Shown here one piece after another: positions 11,356-21,950 of a DNA stretch of 64,000 nucleotides. Every line of letters starts with the position of its first letter. Position 1 is the stretch's first letter. The stretch is from Strigamia acuminata. Its lineage: Eukaryota; Arthropoda; Chilopoda; Geophilomorpha; Linotaeniidae. A program made the translations under genes and the position numbers. The stretch covers positions 64,985,369 through 65,049,368 of the forward strand of contig OX442314.1 in the NCBI GenBank assembly GCA_949358305.1. The letters run 5' to 3'. The notes under the pieces are model-generated. The model did no database searches and was not told where the DNA came from. It saw only the letters and a list, made by a program, of their open reading frames with translations.

Positions 11356-11891
11356 TGTTGGTCAAAAGACCATTTTGTATCGATGAATACATTTGTTATT
11401 TCCTAGTTTTCCCTTTGTGTTTAGGTATACAGCGCATCTTTGTTATTATTTAATTGATTTCGATGTTACCATTCGTTTTGCGCTGTCCCGTATGTAATTC
11501 CATACTTTTATCACTTTATGCTAGGATTTGTCCTATTATCAAATGATTTGTTCAAACTTAATGTAAATTCCCGGCACTAGGTGCCACTACCCATTGCTTT
11601 TTCATCCAAGATGGCGTCATACACAGCCGTGTATGACTTAGCTGCTTTCCCACCTGTTTGGATACCTATTTGTAATGTATTACTATTTAATTAAACCGTT
11701 TTTATTGTTTTACTCATTGTGTTTGATTTAAAGCACCTTTAGTGCTTCTTGCTAGCGCATATAAGCGGCATTAGGCCGCGCGCATTTCCGAAACGATACG
11801 CGTCGTATCGTTAACGTCTGTGCGGGTCGCACAGCGCCAATTCACGCTTTCAATCGGTTTACACCGATATTTTGCGCATTCTCTGCCTACA
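11356..11891 (+). repeat. Copia B 3' LTR
   Basis: This matches the 5' LTR except for one base near 11836. It is preceded by a purine tract (GAAGAGGGGA, 11344-11353) that primes plus-strand synthesis in this class of element, and followed by the second CATTC. The 200 bp between the gag-pol stop and this LTR show no other feature. Confidence 0.92.
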
Positions 11892-12373
11892 CATTCGTCC
11901 GCTCGCATTTAATTCCTTCTTGTTGGGCATAATCTTCCCATTCCTTGGATACAAAGGGATACGAGGGAGCTCCAAGCAGCCAGCGTTGGACTTGCGACGA
12001 TTCCTCCCGCAATTCACACATCAACTTGCCATCTTAACATCTTAAAAGTGTTTTTTTTTGGGTTGTCGTGAAACTCTGTATAATATTAAGGTTTTGTTTG
12101 GGCCCTTTAATATATTCGGCACCCTTTAGGCATTCGCCTAGTGTCGTCTTATTTTCGGCTAGGCTTGCTCGAAGCAAGGGGATTTTCCCGCGACCCCAGG
12201 TGTGTCGGTCGGAGGTCCTTGTAGCGACTAGTCGGAGAAGTTGTGCTCACTTATTGAGCTGTACCCCGGGTGGAATTGCATTATTTTTCGCCTAATTTTT
12301 GGTGGGTTAAGTGTTATATTTTGCAAGTGTTGTGATTCTAAGTGATTTTGTGTATTGTGCTACGCATCGCATA
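11892..12373. other. End of the inverted Copia A pol fragment, breakpoint, then forward Copia A leader
   Basis: Bases 11892-11955 continue the inverted integrase sequence that was cut by element B. At 11955/11956 the match to inverted pol stops within ACAAA and a forward leader begins. From about 12013 (ACTTGCCATCTTAACATC) it can be aligned with the end of the A3 leader. A short repeat GGATAC lies on both sides of the breakpoint (11947-11952 and 11957-11962). The leader runs to the gag ATG at 12374. Confidence 0.75.
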
Positions 12374-15300
12374 ATGGCCAGTGAAGTGATGGAAGATTTT
12401 TCCAAGCCATTTAATGCAAACATTCGCAAATTAGACGGCGCAAATTATGAGTCTTGGGCCGTCGACATGCAGCTTTACTTAGAGCACCAAGGAGTTTGGG
12501 CTCACGTAATTGGAACCGAGCCAGCGTTGGCCGCAACGGCCTCCCCGAAGGAGAAGCGTGATTTCCAGGCACGAGAATCCCGTGCACGTTCCTCCATTTG
12601 TCTCGGCTGCACAGAAGCGCAGAAAGGGGTTGCTGTCGCAAATAAAACAGCAAAAGAAGCGTGGGACGCATTAAAAACTGCGTACCAACCGACCACGATG
12701 GCGCGACAAGCCAGGCTACGCCGGGAGTTTTTACAGCTCCAAATGCTTCCAGGGGACGACATGGTCGTGTTCACTTCTAGGGTGGACAGGAAGGCGATAG
12801 AGTTAAAGGACGTGGATATTACTTTAACGGAAAAGGAAATCGCGTTCCAATATTTGGATTTCCTCGGGCCTGAATACGAGGCATTAAAATCCATTGTGTA
12901 CCACTGGGACAAGGCCGACTTCACAGTGGCCAAAGTTAAAGAAAGGCTCCTTGCTGAGTACAACAGGACTCATGGTGGAACTGCGCCAGGAGACGCATCT
13001 GCATCTGGTGCTTATGCGACGAATCCGCAAAAGCCGCAACAAAAAGGAGTTGTTTGCTATAACTGCGGCGGAAAAGGCCACTTTTCGCGCGACTGCCCCT
13101 CTTCAAAGCAGGGCTTTGTGATTGTGCCGAGCAAGTCTGCATCGAATGTTTCCCAGTCTCGTGGCCGCGGCAAAGGCCGAGGGCGTGCACGAGGAAAGAA
13201 AGCTAACGTCAGCTCTTCGGAGGAACTTGAAGGATTTTATACATCACTTCAACAGACCATCGGACAATCAACGACAACCGTGTCTTCATTTGTTACATCA
13301 TCGGGGGTGCAAGACATGGCTTGGTATGTGGACACTGGCGCCACCGACCACTTTACTTTCACCAAACACGGTTTCGTGAATTACAAGCCCCTTTCTAATT
13401 ATTCAGTGCGATTGGGTGAGGGTTCATCCAAAATTGACGGGGTGGGAGATATTAAATTGGAATCGAAAGATAAATCTCAAGGGCACCCATTCATATTAAG
13501 GAATGTGTTTTACGCACCTAATTTCACTAAGAATTTGATTTCCCTCGGTCGCACTGATGAGGCTGGGTATGTAACCCGTGTTGGTGAAGGAAAGATGGTC
13601 ATTTTCAAACAACGGATTACAGAACCAATACTGACAGCCATGCGTCAGTCGGACAGAATGTACAAGAGTTCTTGTCAGATTGCGGTTCCTTCTGTAAATG
13701 CAAGTGCAATTCCGACGCATGCGGAAGCACCTGGCATAAGTAATCCGATTACTAATACACTGAATGTTACTGAAAGTGTTAATGTTGTAAATACTAGCGT
13801 ATCCAATACTAATTCGAGTGAATGCGTAACGCAGGCGAGCGATACTATAAAACCGTCTTATAGTGAGGTGTTAGAAACACCAAAAGGCATCAAGGGCAGT
13901 AAAACTCCAGGGAAAATAGTTTCCGGCGCGACAGACGCGAGTGCACTTCCGGCCAGCGGAATTAATGGGGTTCAGCCTAATGGGAAAGCGGATAAAGCGT
14001 TAGATATTAGTTATTGGCACGGCCGTATGGCACATTTACACACAAAGGGTATTGTTGACATGGAGAAGTCAACAGATATTTTTGGAGTGAAATTGTCTAA
14101 TAGAGACATGGACCAGTGTGACGCGTGCATGAAAGCCAAGAAAGACACGTGCTGGATTTCCTCCAATTGGACAAATTTTGACCAAAGGCATATTGGACCT
14201 TGTACATATGGATGTTTGGGGAGCAAGCCAAACTAAAACCCTTGGGGGTGGGAGTTATTTCCTACTTATAGTGGACGATTATTCACGCTTTATGTGGATA
14301 TACATCATGAAAAAGAAAAGTGATGTATTAGGGATTTTTAAGATTTGGCAAAGAGAGATTGAACGCTCCACATCTAAAAAGGTCAAAACAATACGAACTG
14401 ATAAAGGGGGCGAATTTGTATCCAAGGAATGGGAAGATTATGCCCAACAAGAAGGAATTAAATGCGAGCGGACGAATGCCTATTCGCCCGAAATGAATTC
14501 TGTCGCAGAGCGGGCGAACCGCTTAATCTTAGAGGGGGTGAGAGCGATGTTAATTGAGTCTGAACTTCCCAAGAGATTGTGGGGAGAGTTAGCAGTAACC
14601 CTCGTTTATGTTAAGAACTTATACCCACATCCGAAATTGAACAATCGTTCCCCCTATAATGTATTTTATAACAAAAGGGCTTCAGTTAGGCATTTAAGAT
14701 GCATTGGATCAAAATGTTATACACATATCCCTGCCCAACAACGCCATAGCAAATTGGAACCAAGAGCTTGGGTCGGAGCCCTTGTAGGTTATTGTACTGA
14801 CACAAAGGGATATCGCATATGGGACCCAACACGTAATAAGATTTTTGGGTCAAAACACGTGACTATTAACGAAAATGAATATTGGCATGAAAAGGGGAGT
14901 GGCGTTCCGAAAAAGGGAAAGGAACAGACACAAAGTTTTGAATACTTTAATGGGAGTGACTTGGGACTTGAGTCAGACGAAGAAACCCCAACTCCTGTGA
15001 GCTTGGCACCCGTTCATGTCCCTGTTCCAAAGCCAAGCCAACCTTTACCAGGTCAAAGTCCCCCAATTCAGGGTTTACCTGTTCAACAAGTCGTGCCACC
15101 TGTTGTAAAGCCGCTTCCACCAGCTGTGGATTTGACACTTGGTAAACCCCCATTACCGACAACCCCTAAACCCCTGGTTTTTAAGAGACCAAAACTGATT
15201 GAATTTACTGGAGAACCAACTGACGAAGTCAGTGATGATGAAGAGGTTTTCCAAGAAGCACTGTTAGCTTCTCCAAACGTAAGAGGGGGTCAAGAGGCTG

Positions 15301-17108
15301 TAGCAGTTGGGGGTGTTCCTTTGTTGAAATTGAATATGAATGATTGGGATATCAAACCATATGTTAGACAAACAGGAAGGGATGCTGGGACAACTTATGC
15401 GCATTATGTAGCGCCGAATAAGAAAAGGCTCCGCAGCAGAATTGAGGCATTGCATTGGTGCCAAGAGAACGGATACGAGTTTGAGGCAGATCTGTTTGAT
15501 TTCTCAGGGAAAACTCAAAATGTAGAACTTCCGAACCCATTTGCGGGTTTTGCGGGTTGTTGTGCGCTTGAGCCCAACACCTACGAGGAGGCTATAAAAG
15601 GCGAACGAAAGTCCGAATGGGTTGGCGCAATGCAAGAAGAAATTGACATATTTAATGAAAGAAAAGTCTATGAGGAAGTTGATTGTGAGAAAGACCAACA
15701 ATTGCTAGGCAGCAAATGGATCTATAAGATCAAGAGAGATAATACCGGGGAAATAAGACGTCATCGAGCGAGACTGGTCGCCCAAGGTTTTAAACAGCGA
15801 CCGGGCATAGATTTCACCGAGGTGTTCTCACCGGTGGTGAATTTTGTTGTTATCTTGGTGTTATTTTGCATGTTGGTTGTCCTCATGAACTGGAGAGACA
15901 CACATGCGGATATAAAAGCCGCATATCTCTATGGAGACTTGGACGAAGTCCAATACATGGGAATTCCAAAAGGGTTTCAAACGCCACAGAATGTCGGCAA
16001 GTGCTGGAAGCTTTACAAAGCTTTATACGGCCTGCACCAGTCGGGCCGTATGTGGTTCGAAAAGTTGCACGACAGACTGTTGCACATAGGATTCAAACCG
16101 GTCCCTGGGTTTAACTGTGTTTATTGTATGGACAGAGATGTAGTTTTAGTCGTGTATGTCGATGACTTAGTCATCTTTTCACGCAACGAAAAGATCGAGA
16201 AAGATGTCCTGTCCTGGATTACAGAACACTTTCAAATGGTAAACCTTGGGCCAGTGACCCATTTGCTAGGCATAGAATTTACGCGTGTGAATGGCAAGAT
16301 TTTGGTGCATCAGCGCAAATATATCGAGAGATTATGCAACCATTTCAAAATCGATGGGTCGCATAAAGTTCATTTACCTGGGGCTGTAGGTACTATGATA
16401 ATGGGGATGAAAAAGGATGAACAACTTGACACCGTGTTCCCCTATAGATCGCTGGTTGGTAGTCTTCTGTTCTTGGCGTCGCGAACCAGACCAGACATAC
16501 TATTTTCCACCATTGTGCTCTCCCAATACAACGAGCGACATTCTCAGAGACATATTAATATGTTATTGCAGGTACTCAGGTACCTGAAAAGTACTGAGGA
16601 TTATTGTATTGATCTCTCGAGATGCAAAAGCGCTTTGCTAACGGTATTTACCGATGCGTCATACGCTACGGATGTAGACCAACGAAGGAGTTTCGGAGGT
16701 CATGTAGTTTTCCTGGGCGGTGTTCCGGTTTCGTGGTCATGTAGAAAACAGAAGATGACCACGTTATCCGTGATGGAGTCAGAGTTTGTGGCCATCGTTG
16801 ATGGCGTCAGGGAACTGATATGGCTTAAGAGGCTCTTCAACATGTCGGTAATGTTCGACTACTTTGGGAATTTGCAGCCCTGTGTCTTAGCTGATAGCAC
16901 AGCGGCGATACAATATAGCAAGAACCGCGTGGAAAATAAAGCGAACAAACACATCGAGGTTCGCTTTCATTATTTACGCGATCTGTATGAAAGCAAGGTC
17001 TTCGACATCCGGCACGTTTCTGGAAGACTGAACGTGGCCGATTTATTAACCAAGTGGTTAGCCCGACCACGTTTGACTGAATTGTGTGGACACATCTTTG
17101 ATCTGTGA
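12374..17108 (+). pseudogene. gag-pol: Copia A Gag-Pol polyprotein, frameshifted in integrase
   Basis: The start codon is ATG GCC AGT, the same as in intact A3. The first frame runs through Gag, a CCHC knuckle (CYNCGGKGHFSRDC), the protease motif VDTGATDH and the integrase HHCC finger, then falls out of frame near 14130-14155 and stops at 14236. Compared with A3, one extra base is present in the A-rich stretch just after CDACMKAK. The second frame (from about 14160) carries the integrase core, a Pro-rich linker, reverse transcriptase with YVDD and RNase H to the stop at 17108. Family members encode this as one frame, so this is an inactivating single-base insertion (or a sequencing error in a homopolymer-rich spot). 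Confidence 0.88.
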
Positions 17109-17127
17109 CAAAGTTGTCCAGAGGGGG

Positions 17128-17607
17128 TATTGATATGTAAAGTTTAGGGACAAGTGTTGTCACAGTCAGTTCCGATTTACGATGGAGAGATTACTTCGTG
17201 CGTTTCCGAATTAGCGCGATTGTTACGCGATTAGTTTATCATTGTATTATGTCCCGGAATTGCAGATCAGTTGTTATTGCTTTTTATCTAATGCGTGTTT
17301 CGTTACCACAACTGATTTACCTTTATATAATGATTTGTCTAATTGTCGTCTGCTCTTATGAGCATTTTGTATTAAGAACTTGTTCTGTTTTAAGTTGTTT
17401 ATGTTTAAACATTGTACAGGACAAATCGAATTGAATACAATAGTGATTTGTCCTTCTTATAGTTTGTGAGGTCAAATAACCTCAAACCGTGTATACTGTA
17501 TTGCTTATGTTTTTCCATGATATTAAAGATGGCGGCACAATTTGTGCTAGTGTTACAAAACATTGAAAACTGCTTCAACTCACCTTATTTAAGATTAAAG
17601 GCCAACA
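17128..17607 (+). repeat. Copia A 3' outer LTR
   Basis: This is identical by eye to 555-1034, preceded by the purine tract AGAGGGGG (17120-17127) and followed by the target duplication AAACT (17608-17612). The 78-codon ORF at 17198 is LTR sequence and not a gene. Confidence 0.9.
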
Positions 17608-17612
17608 AAACT

Positions 17613-18653
17613 TGGGTATTGGTTTGTGACGCATGTCAGCGAGCAAAACCTTTAAACCGATTGCCATATGGCAAATTGCTGATGTCTAAACCACGACATT
17701 TATTTTCGGCCATTTATATCGATTATTATGGCAAAAAACCTCGCTCGACAGGTGGAAACTGCTATGCATTCGTAATGGTGGATGCTGCAAGCAGGTGGCT
17801 GGACGTAAGACTCACTGAAAACGCGAATATTCCCACTACTGTTAAACAAATTGTCAAATTCTGTAAAAGATGGGGGTTCCCGAAGGTCATAATAAGTGAC
17901 AACGCACCAACATTTCGATCCCCCGAATTCCAGAATCAATGCCAACAATTAGGAGCAGTGAACAGGTACACAGCGGTGTATCATCCGCAGAGCAATTTGG
18001 CGGAAAGATTAAATCAGTCGCTAAAAAACTGCATCCTGGCCTACATTGATGATCATTCAAGATGGGACATACACATCGGATATTTTGTACTCGCGATAAA
18101 TTCCGCATATCAAGTATCGTTAAAATTCTCACCCTTTAAAATGGTTACTGGCCAAGAGGCCAGATTTCCGGGGGACTTGGACAGCGATTCGGACGATGGT
18201 GAACCTTTGCCGCCGTCAGAGGCGGAGAATTTACACGAATACATGCGAACCTTACGTTCACAGGCAGCGGCGAATTTGCAAGCTGCAAAAATCAGGCACA
18301 AACGATGGTTTGATCGTGGAAGAAGGCCTCATGATTTCAAACCAGGTGATTGGGTAACTTTAAAAAATCGCCAGCAATCATCTGCCGATCGCCAATTTGC
18401 CGCTGGATTGCGACAACGAACTGAGGGAATTCATATTATCCACAGATTAGTTGGTCCGAACACTGTAATATTAATGGACAATGAGGGGAGAAAATCGCCC
18501 CCATATAATGTAATCGAATTAAGACATTGGCATTTTGATGATGCAGAAGCACCAAATGTCGAAGAAATTAATTTGATCGACTTACATGTCGAGAAATTCA
18601 TTTTAACGACTTTTGACATTTTTTCCGCTCATGTGGTTGCATCTAAAGTTTAA
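17613..18653 (+). pseudogene. pol: Ty3/gypsy pol, 3' fragment: cysteine half of the integrase finger, catalytic core and C-terminal domain
   Basis: Reading starts right after the second AAACT and continues the frame broken at 554. It begins with the cysteine half of the zinc finger (VCDACQRAK), then the integrase core: Asp in YIDYYG, Asp in ISDNAPTF and Glu in LAERLNQ. Only 34 residues separate the last two, one fewer than the canonical 35, because the usual SNG turn is shortened to SN. A GPY/F-like C-terminal module (VGPNTVILMDNEGR) follows, and no chromodomain is seen. The stop TAA lies immediately before a run of about 20 A. The larger open frame beginning at 17466 only adds LTR sequence upstream. 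Confidence 0.85.
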
Positions 18654-19067
18654 AAAAAAAAAAAAAAAAAAACGAATGTAGCCATGCGGATTTTAATTTG
18701 GGTTTTGTAATTTTTGATTAATTGAAAATTTTTATTTATGTGTCTTTTGTGTTTTTGAGGAATTGTCTAAGGTTTTGTTGATTCCGTTTCGTTTCGTTCA
18801 TTTGTCTTCGATTGTTTGTGTTTGTTTTTGTTCGTTAACTAACTTAATGTTTCGTACGATGTTTGTCGTTGTTTGTGTTGCATTGTGGTATTGGTAAAAA
18901 TTAAACCATCTACTCTGAGGTTTATGGTCATCATTTTTGTCACTAGGTGACGTTGTTGGTTTAGCCTCGCACAGGGCACATGCAATTCACTGACGAATAA
19001 ATGTCGCGAAGCTTAATTTTAATAATCAAATGAATTTATTATTATTTTTTATTTTATAATTTAAACT
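18654..19067 (+). other. Untranslated spacer between Ty3 pol and downstream ORFs
   Basis: This stretch holds a poly-A run directly after the pol stop, then T- and G-rich DNA with no open frame of note. No splice acceptor was clear enough to assign, although the downstream ORFs would need an internal start or a spliced transcript to be translated. Confidence 0.5.
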
Positions 19068-19343
19068 ATGCGTATTATTCTTAAAGAAATTTGGTCAAGA
19101 ATTAAACCTTTTGGGGGAATAACTTATTGGTTTGCGCCTGGAAACAGATATGATTACTCAGCATTCTTTAAATTGACCAATCCTAGAGAGCTAGCCTCTA
19201 AGGCCATGCATCTTTTATTCCGTACATGCCGGTACTTAGTTTACAACACGCGGTTGATCTCGCGAACATTCCGTGTTGTTTATTATGTAGTTTATCGCGT
19301 TCCGTATTTTGTGCTGTCAATTGTAGCATTTCGTTTTATGTGA
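19068..19343 (+). CDS. Small basic ORF with hydrophobic C-terminus in Ty3 element (91 aa)
   Basis: An ATG-initiated 91-codon frame lies between pol and the 836-aa ORF on the element strand. It is basic overall. The last third is aromatic and hydrophobic (VVYYVVYRVPYFVLSIVAF), which could be a membrane segment or chance in AT-rich DNA. I do not recognise it. Its placement is that of an accessory gene, but nothing else supports translation. Confidence 0.35.
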   Translation: MRIILKEIWSRIKPFGGITYWFAPGNRYDYSAFFKLTNPRELASKAMHLLFRTCRYLVYNTRLISRTFRVVYYVVYRVPYFVLSIVAFRFM

Positions 19344-19439
19344 GTACTAATTAAGTGTTTCCCATTGTTACCAAATTGATATTTAATCTTATTTTTATTC
19401 TCTAAAAGACCGTATAGTTATTCGCGAATTACCACCATC

Positions 19440-21950
19440 ATGTCAAACAGTAAACACCAAAATGGCGACCCACAAAAGAAACTCAAATATCCAAAGAACC
19501 TGCCCATTCCACCCATTCATGCTAAGGGAGAGTGGATATATCCGCACTTTCACCCAGACGAACCGCTCGAACAATCTTTCCCAAATTTTGAAGTCTGCTG
19601 TATTTGTTCAGGATGGGGAGTTGAGACAACGCCGCCAGTCAAAGAAATTGTGTGCCGAGCATGCGGGGGCGCAGGCGAATTGCGCCGGTGCAAGTTCAGG
19701 GAATGGATGCGGATCTATTTCAATTGGGTCCTCCGTTTCAAGTACGCAGACGGAGTGCGCATTTATGAGTGGGTCCTGCCGCCGACGCGAATTGTACAAG
19801 GAAGCATCGCCGCGATTTTGAGGTTTCGATTTACCCATTATTGGTACTGGGCCAGAGTCCAGCAACTGGCCGAGGAACGCGGTATAGCACCCCGCCGATG
19901 GATCTACGCGATGGGAAACGCGATCAGGTGCCAACATGAGGCGGTCCCCAGGATGACGAACGAGGAAATCGCAAATTTGACTGATTATGCGAGGGAGCAG
20001 TATCTCACAGACCTGCAGTTCTCCGGGATGATCAAAACTTTGCCTGCATTCCTGGGTACAAACGCCACGACTGAACAGGCGAGACTTTGGATCGAGGATT
20101 TAAATCGCGAAATCGATCTACTGACGGCCGAAGCACGATTGCAGCCGATGCCTGAACCATTGTTATACGTTCCAAAAGGACACGAAGACTTCGCCGTGCG
20201 CTACAAGGAGAGCGGTGGCCAGGTCGCCCAAGCCATAATGATGGGTGGCACAACGTTGCCGAGAGATCGTTCGCGAGATGCCCAATCCGCTCCAGGAGTC
20301 CGCTACGCTCCGAAGCCTGTACAGTCGGTACAACCAACTACACCGGTCAAAAAGGATGAAATCACGACTTTGGAGAAAATTCCACCCAAACCAATTGATA
20401 ACTCGCCTGAAATCAGCCCTGATAGAATGCAACCAGCACGGCCGGGAATTCTAACGCTAATGAAGAACTTTCCACAACCGATCAAACCCGTCCCAACGTT
20501 AAAATCGGTCCCAGACCCGTCACAACGCCGATTGGACGACTACATGGACCGGAACCGGGACATAAGATTCCTAAATGTGTCACCTCAGGCAACCGATCAG
20601 GAATTAAAGGTAAAAATTGTACCAAACATTGACAATTCGCGATTAGATCAAGAGAAGGAAGAACTGAAGGAAGAATCCAAAGCTGATGCGCGTTCTACCG
20701 AGCATTCTGTCAAGAGAGTGCCGACACCTTTTAAAAGTCAAATTCCAATAAGGACGACTGATTTACCGACGAAGACGACGATTTCCGTCACCAACACCAC
20801 TGCAAGTCTTAGTACTGGGACTACCTCCATATTCACGTCTCAAACCGATTCAACTCGCGGATCATCACAAGATGGCGTTCTCTCGACCACCAAAACCACC
20901 AAGGTTGTCTCTCGTCCGCCCCATTATACACAAACGGACCATTACGGAGTTTCAAATTGCCCCGTTTTTACGCTTCATTACATTCGAGACATCCTCGAAC
21001 CATTCGAACTGCAGGTACTTAGGAGGAATACTACCATCAGTAATTCTCGTATGGAGTTGGAGCCGAGGGGCTGGAGGGAATTATTCAACGTGATGGCCAC
21101 CCGAGATTTCGACATAAATCAATATGACGTTTACCCCGTCAAAAATGCGACTTTTAAAGAACTAAAGAACATCGCTGCCAATGTCGAAAGTCGAATGGAC
21201 CAAGAGATCCACATGGATGAAGATCGATTTTTCGCTGTGCTGGTATGGGAGACGCATTTAATAATGGGTAAATATGTCAAGAAATTTGCGGTCGAACGGG
21301 AGAAAAAACGATATGCCGTCCAGGAGAGCCAGAAGAAAGAGGCGGCCAAAGTAGCTGCAGAGAATATCGAATTTGAAAAGAAGGAGAAAGTCAGGAAGGA
21401 AAGGGAAGAAAAGGAGAGAAAAGAACTTCAAAAGAGGATCGATGAAGAGAAAAGAGTTCGAGAAATTCAGGTGCAGGAGATGTCGAAATTAGCGGTTTCT
21501 TCGCGATACATGGCACCCACACCTACTGATAAGTCGTTGAAGGACCTCATTTCTGTTCCAGGCTCTAAGGAGAAACCAGAGATAACGATCCTCATGTCAA
21601 ATACTATCATCCCATCAATGAACATTATATGTGATTTTACCTTCCAGCCCACCAGATGCACGAAGTTGATGATCCCTTATCACACGCAGAGTGCTCTTTT
21701 CCGGTCCCTGGCACTGTCAGATTTAAACCTGACCCTTCCTGAAACTGAGGAAATTATCGACCTGATGGACACGTACTTTCGCGATGCATTTATTGATTTA
21801 TGTCTACAGGAAATCAATCGTCGAGGGGCCGCAAATGTGGCCCGGGCCCGATTAATCATCATTGACGTGGCGTTCGATTTGGTAAAACATTACTCAGATC
21901 CGGAACAACGCCTGTATGCTCGAGAACTTCATCAAGAAATGGTGGCATAA
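19440..21950 (+). CDS. Unrecognised 836-aa protein in the env position of the Ty3 element, with two CxxCxGxG motifs
   Basis: A long uninterrupted frame on the element strand lies 97 bp after the 91-aa ORF. Residues 53-60 (CCICSGWG) and 72-79 (CRACGGAG) both fit CxxCxGxG, the zinc-binding repeat of DnaJ-type cysteine-rich domains, and C84 is nearby. Residues about 85-260 are rich in Trp, Tyr and Arg and look folded. About 270-500 is Pro/Ser/Thr-rich and probably disordered. About 615-685 is a Lys/Glu-rich coiled coil, followed by a folded, hydrophobic C-terminus. There is no signal peptide, transmembrane helix or furin site, so it is not a typical envelope protein. A segment near residue 205 (LPAFLGTNATTEQARLWIED) is vaguely Gag-capsid-like. 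Function unknown; an accessory nucleic-acid-binding or chaperone-like role is only a guess. Confidence 0.65.
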   Translation: MSNSKHQNGDPQKKLKYPKNLPIPPIHAKGEWIYPHFHPDEPLEQSFPNFEVCCICSGWGVETTPPVKEIVCRACGGAGELRRCKFREWMRIYFNWVLRFKYADGVRIYEWVLPPTRIVQGSIAAILRFRFTHYWYWARVQQLAEERGIAPRRWIYAMGNAIRCQHEAVPRMTNEEIANLTDYAREQYLTDLQFSGMIKTLPAFLGTNATTEQARLWIEDLNREIDLLTAEARLQPMPEPLLYVPKGHEDFAVRYKESGGQVAQAIMMGGTTLPRDRSRDAQSAPGVRYAPKPVQSVQPTTPVKKDEITTLEKIPPKPIDNSPEISPDRMQPARPGILTLMKNFPQPIKPVPTLKSVPDPSQRRLDDYMDRNRDIRFLNVSPQATDQELKVKIVPNIDNSRLDQEKEELKEESKADARSTEHSVKRVPTPFKSQIPIRTTDLPTKTTISVTNTTASLSTGTTSIFTSQTDSTRGSSQDGVLSTTKTTKVVSRPPHYTQTDHYGVSNCPVFTLHYIRDILEPFELQVLRRNTTISNSRMELEPRGWRELFNVMATRDFDINQYDVYPVKNATFKELKNIAANVESRMDQEIHMDEDRFFAVLVWETHLIMGKYVKKFAVEREKKRYAVQESQKKEAAKVAAENIEFEKKEKVRKEREEKERKELQKRIDEEKRVREIQVQEMSKLAVSSRYMAPTPTDKSLKDLISVPGSKEKPEITILMSNTIIPSMNIICDFTFQPTRCTKLMIPYHTQSALFRSLALSDLNLTLPETEEIIDLMDTYFRDAFIDLCLQEINRRGAANVARARLIIIDVAFDLVKHYSDPEQRLYARELHQEMVA

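Larger units (their letters stand above)
4697..11891 (+). mobile_element. Full-length Copia-type retrotransposon, family B
   Basis: The element is 7,195 bp long with 536-bp LTRs starting TGTTGG and ending CCTACA, and a 5-bp target duplication CATTC (4692-4696 and 11892-11896). It has a primer-binding site at 5235, one gag-pol ORF and a purine tract (about 11345-11355) before the 3' LTR. It is inserted in the inverted pol fragment of composite A and is therefore the youngest of the three nested insertions. The LTRs differ at one position that I can see (A at 5177, G at the matching base near 11836), which points to a recent insertion. Confidence 0.92.
555..17607. mobile_element. Composite Copia-type element (family A) with two outer direct LTRs and one inner inverted LTR
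   Basis: The outer LTRs (555-1034 and 17128-17607, 480 bp each) point forward and are flanked by the 5-bp direct repeat AAACT (550-554 and 17608-17612), so the whole block behaves as one insertion into the Ty3 integrase. Between them lie a forward leader, an inverted leader, an inverted third LTR (1563-2042), an inverted 3' pol fragment running to 11955 (itself interrupted by element B), then a forward leader, gag-pol and 3' LTR. Family A belongs to Ty1/Copia: protease, integrase, reverse transcriptase and RNase H in that order. The forward gag-pol has a frameshift, so this copy is not autonomous. Confidence 0.85.

Noticed and set aside
555-17607. Simple autointegration as the cause of the composite element.
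   Set aside because: Autointegration joins LTR ends to internal sequence, but the inner LTR keeps native leader and polypurine neighbours on both sides.
17466-17612. Apparent upstream extension of the Ty3 integrase ORF to 17466.
   Set aside because: The extension reads through the Copia 3' LTR and the second target duplication; true Ty3 coding sequence resumes at 17613.
19440-21950. Envelope glycoprotein for the 836-aa ORF.
   Set aside because: Position fits, but no signal peptide, cleavage site or membrane anchor is visible.
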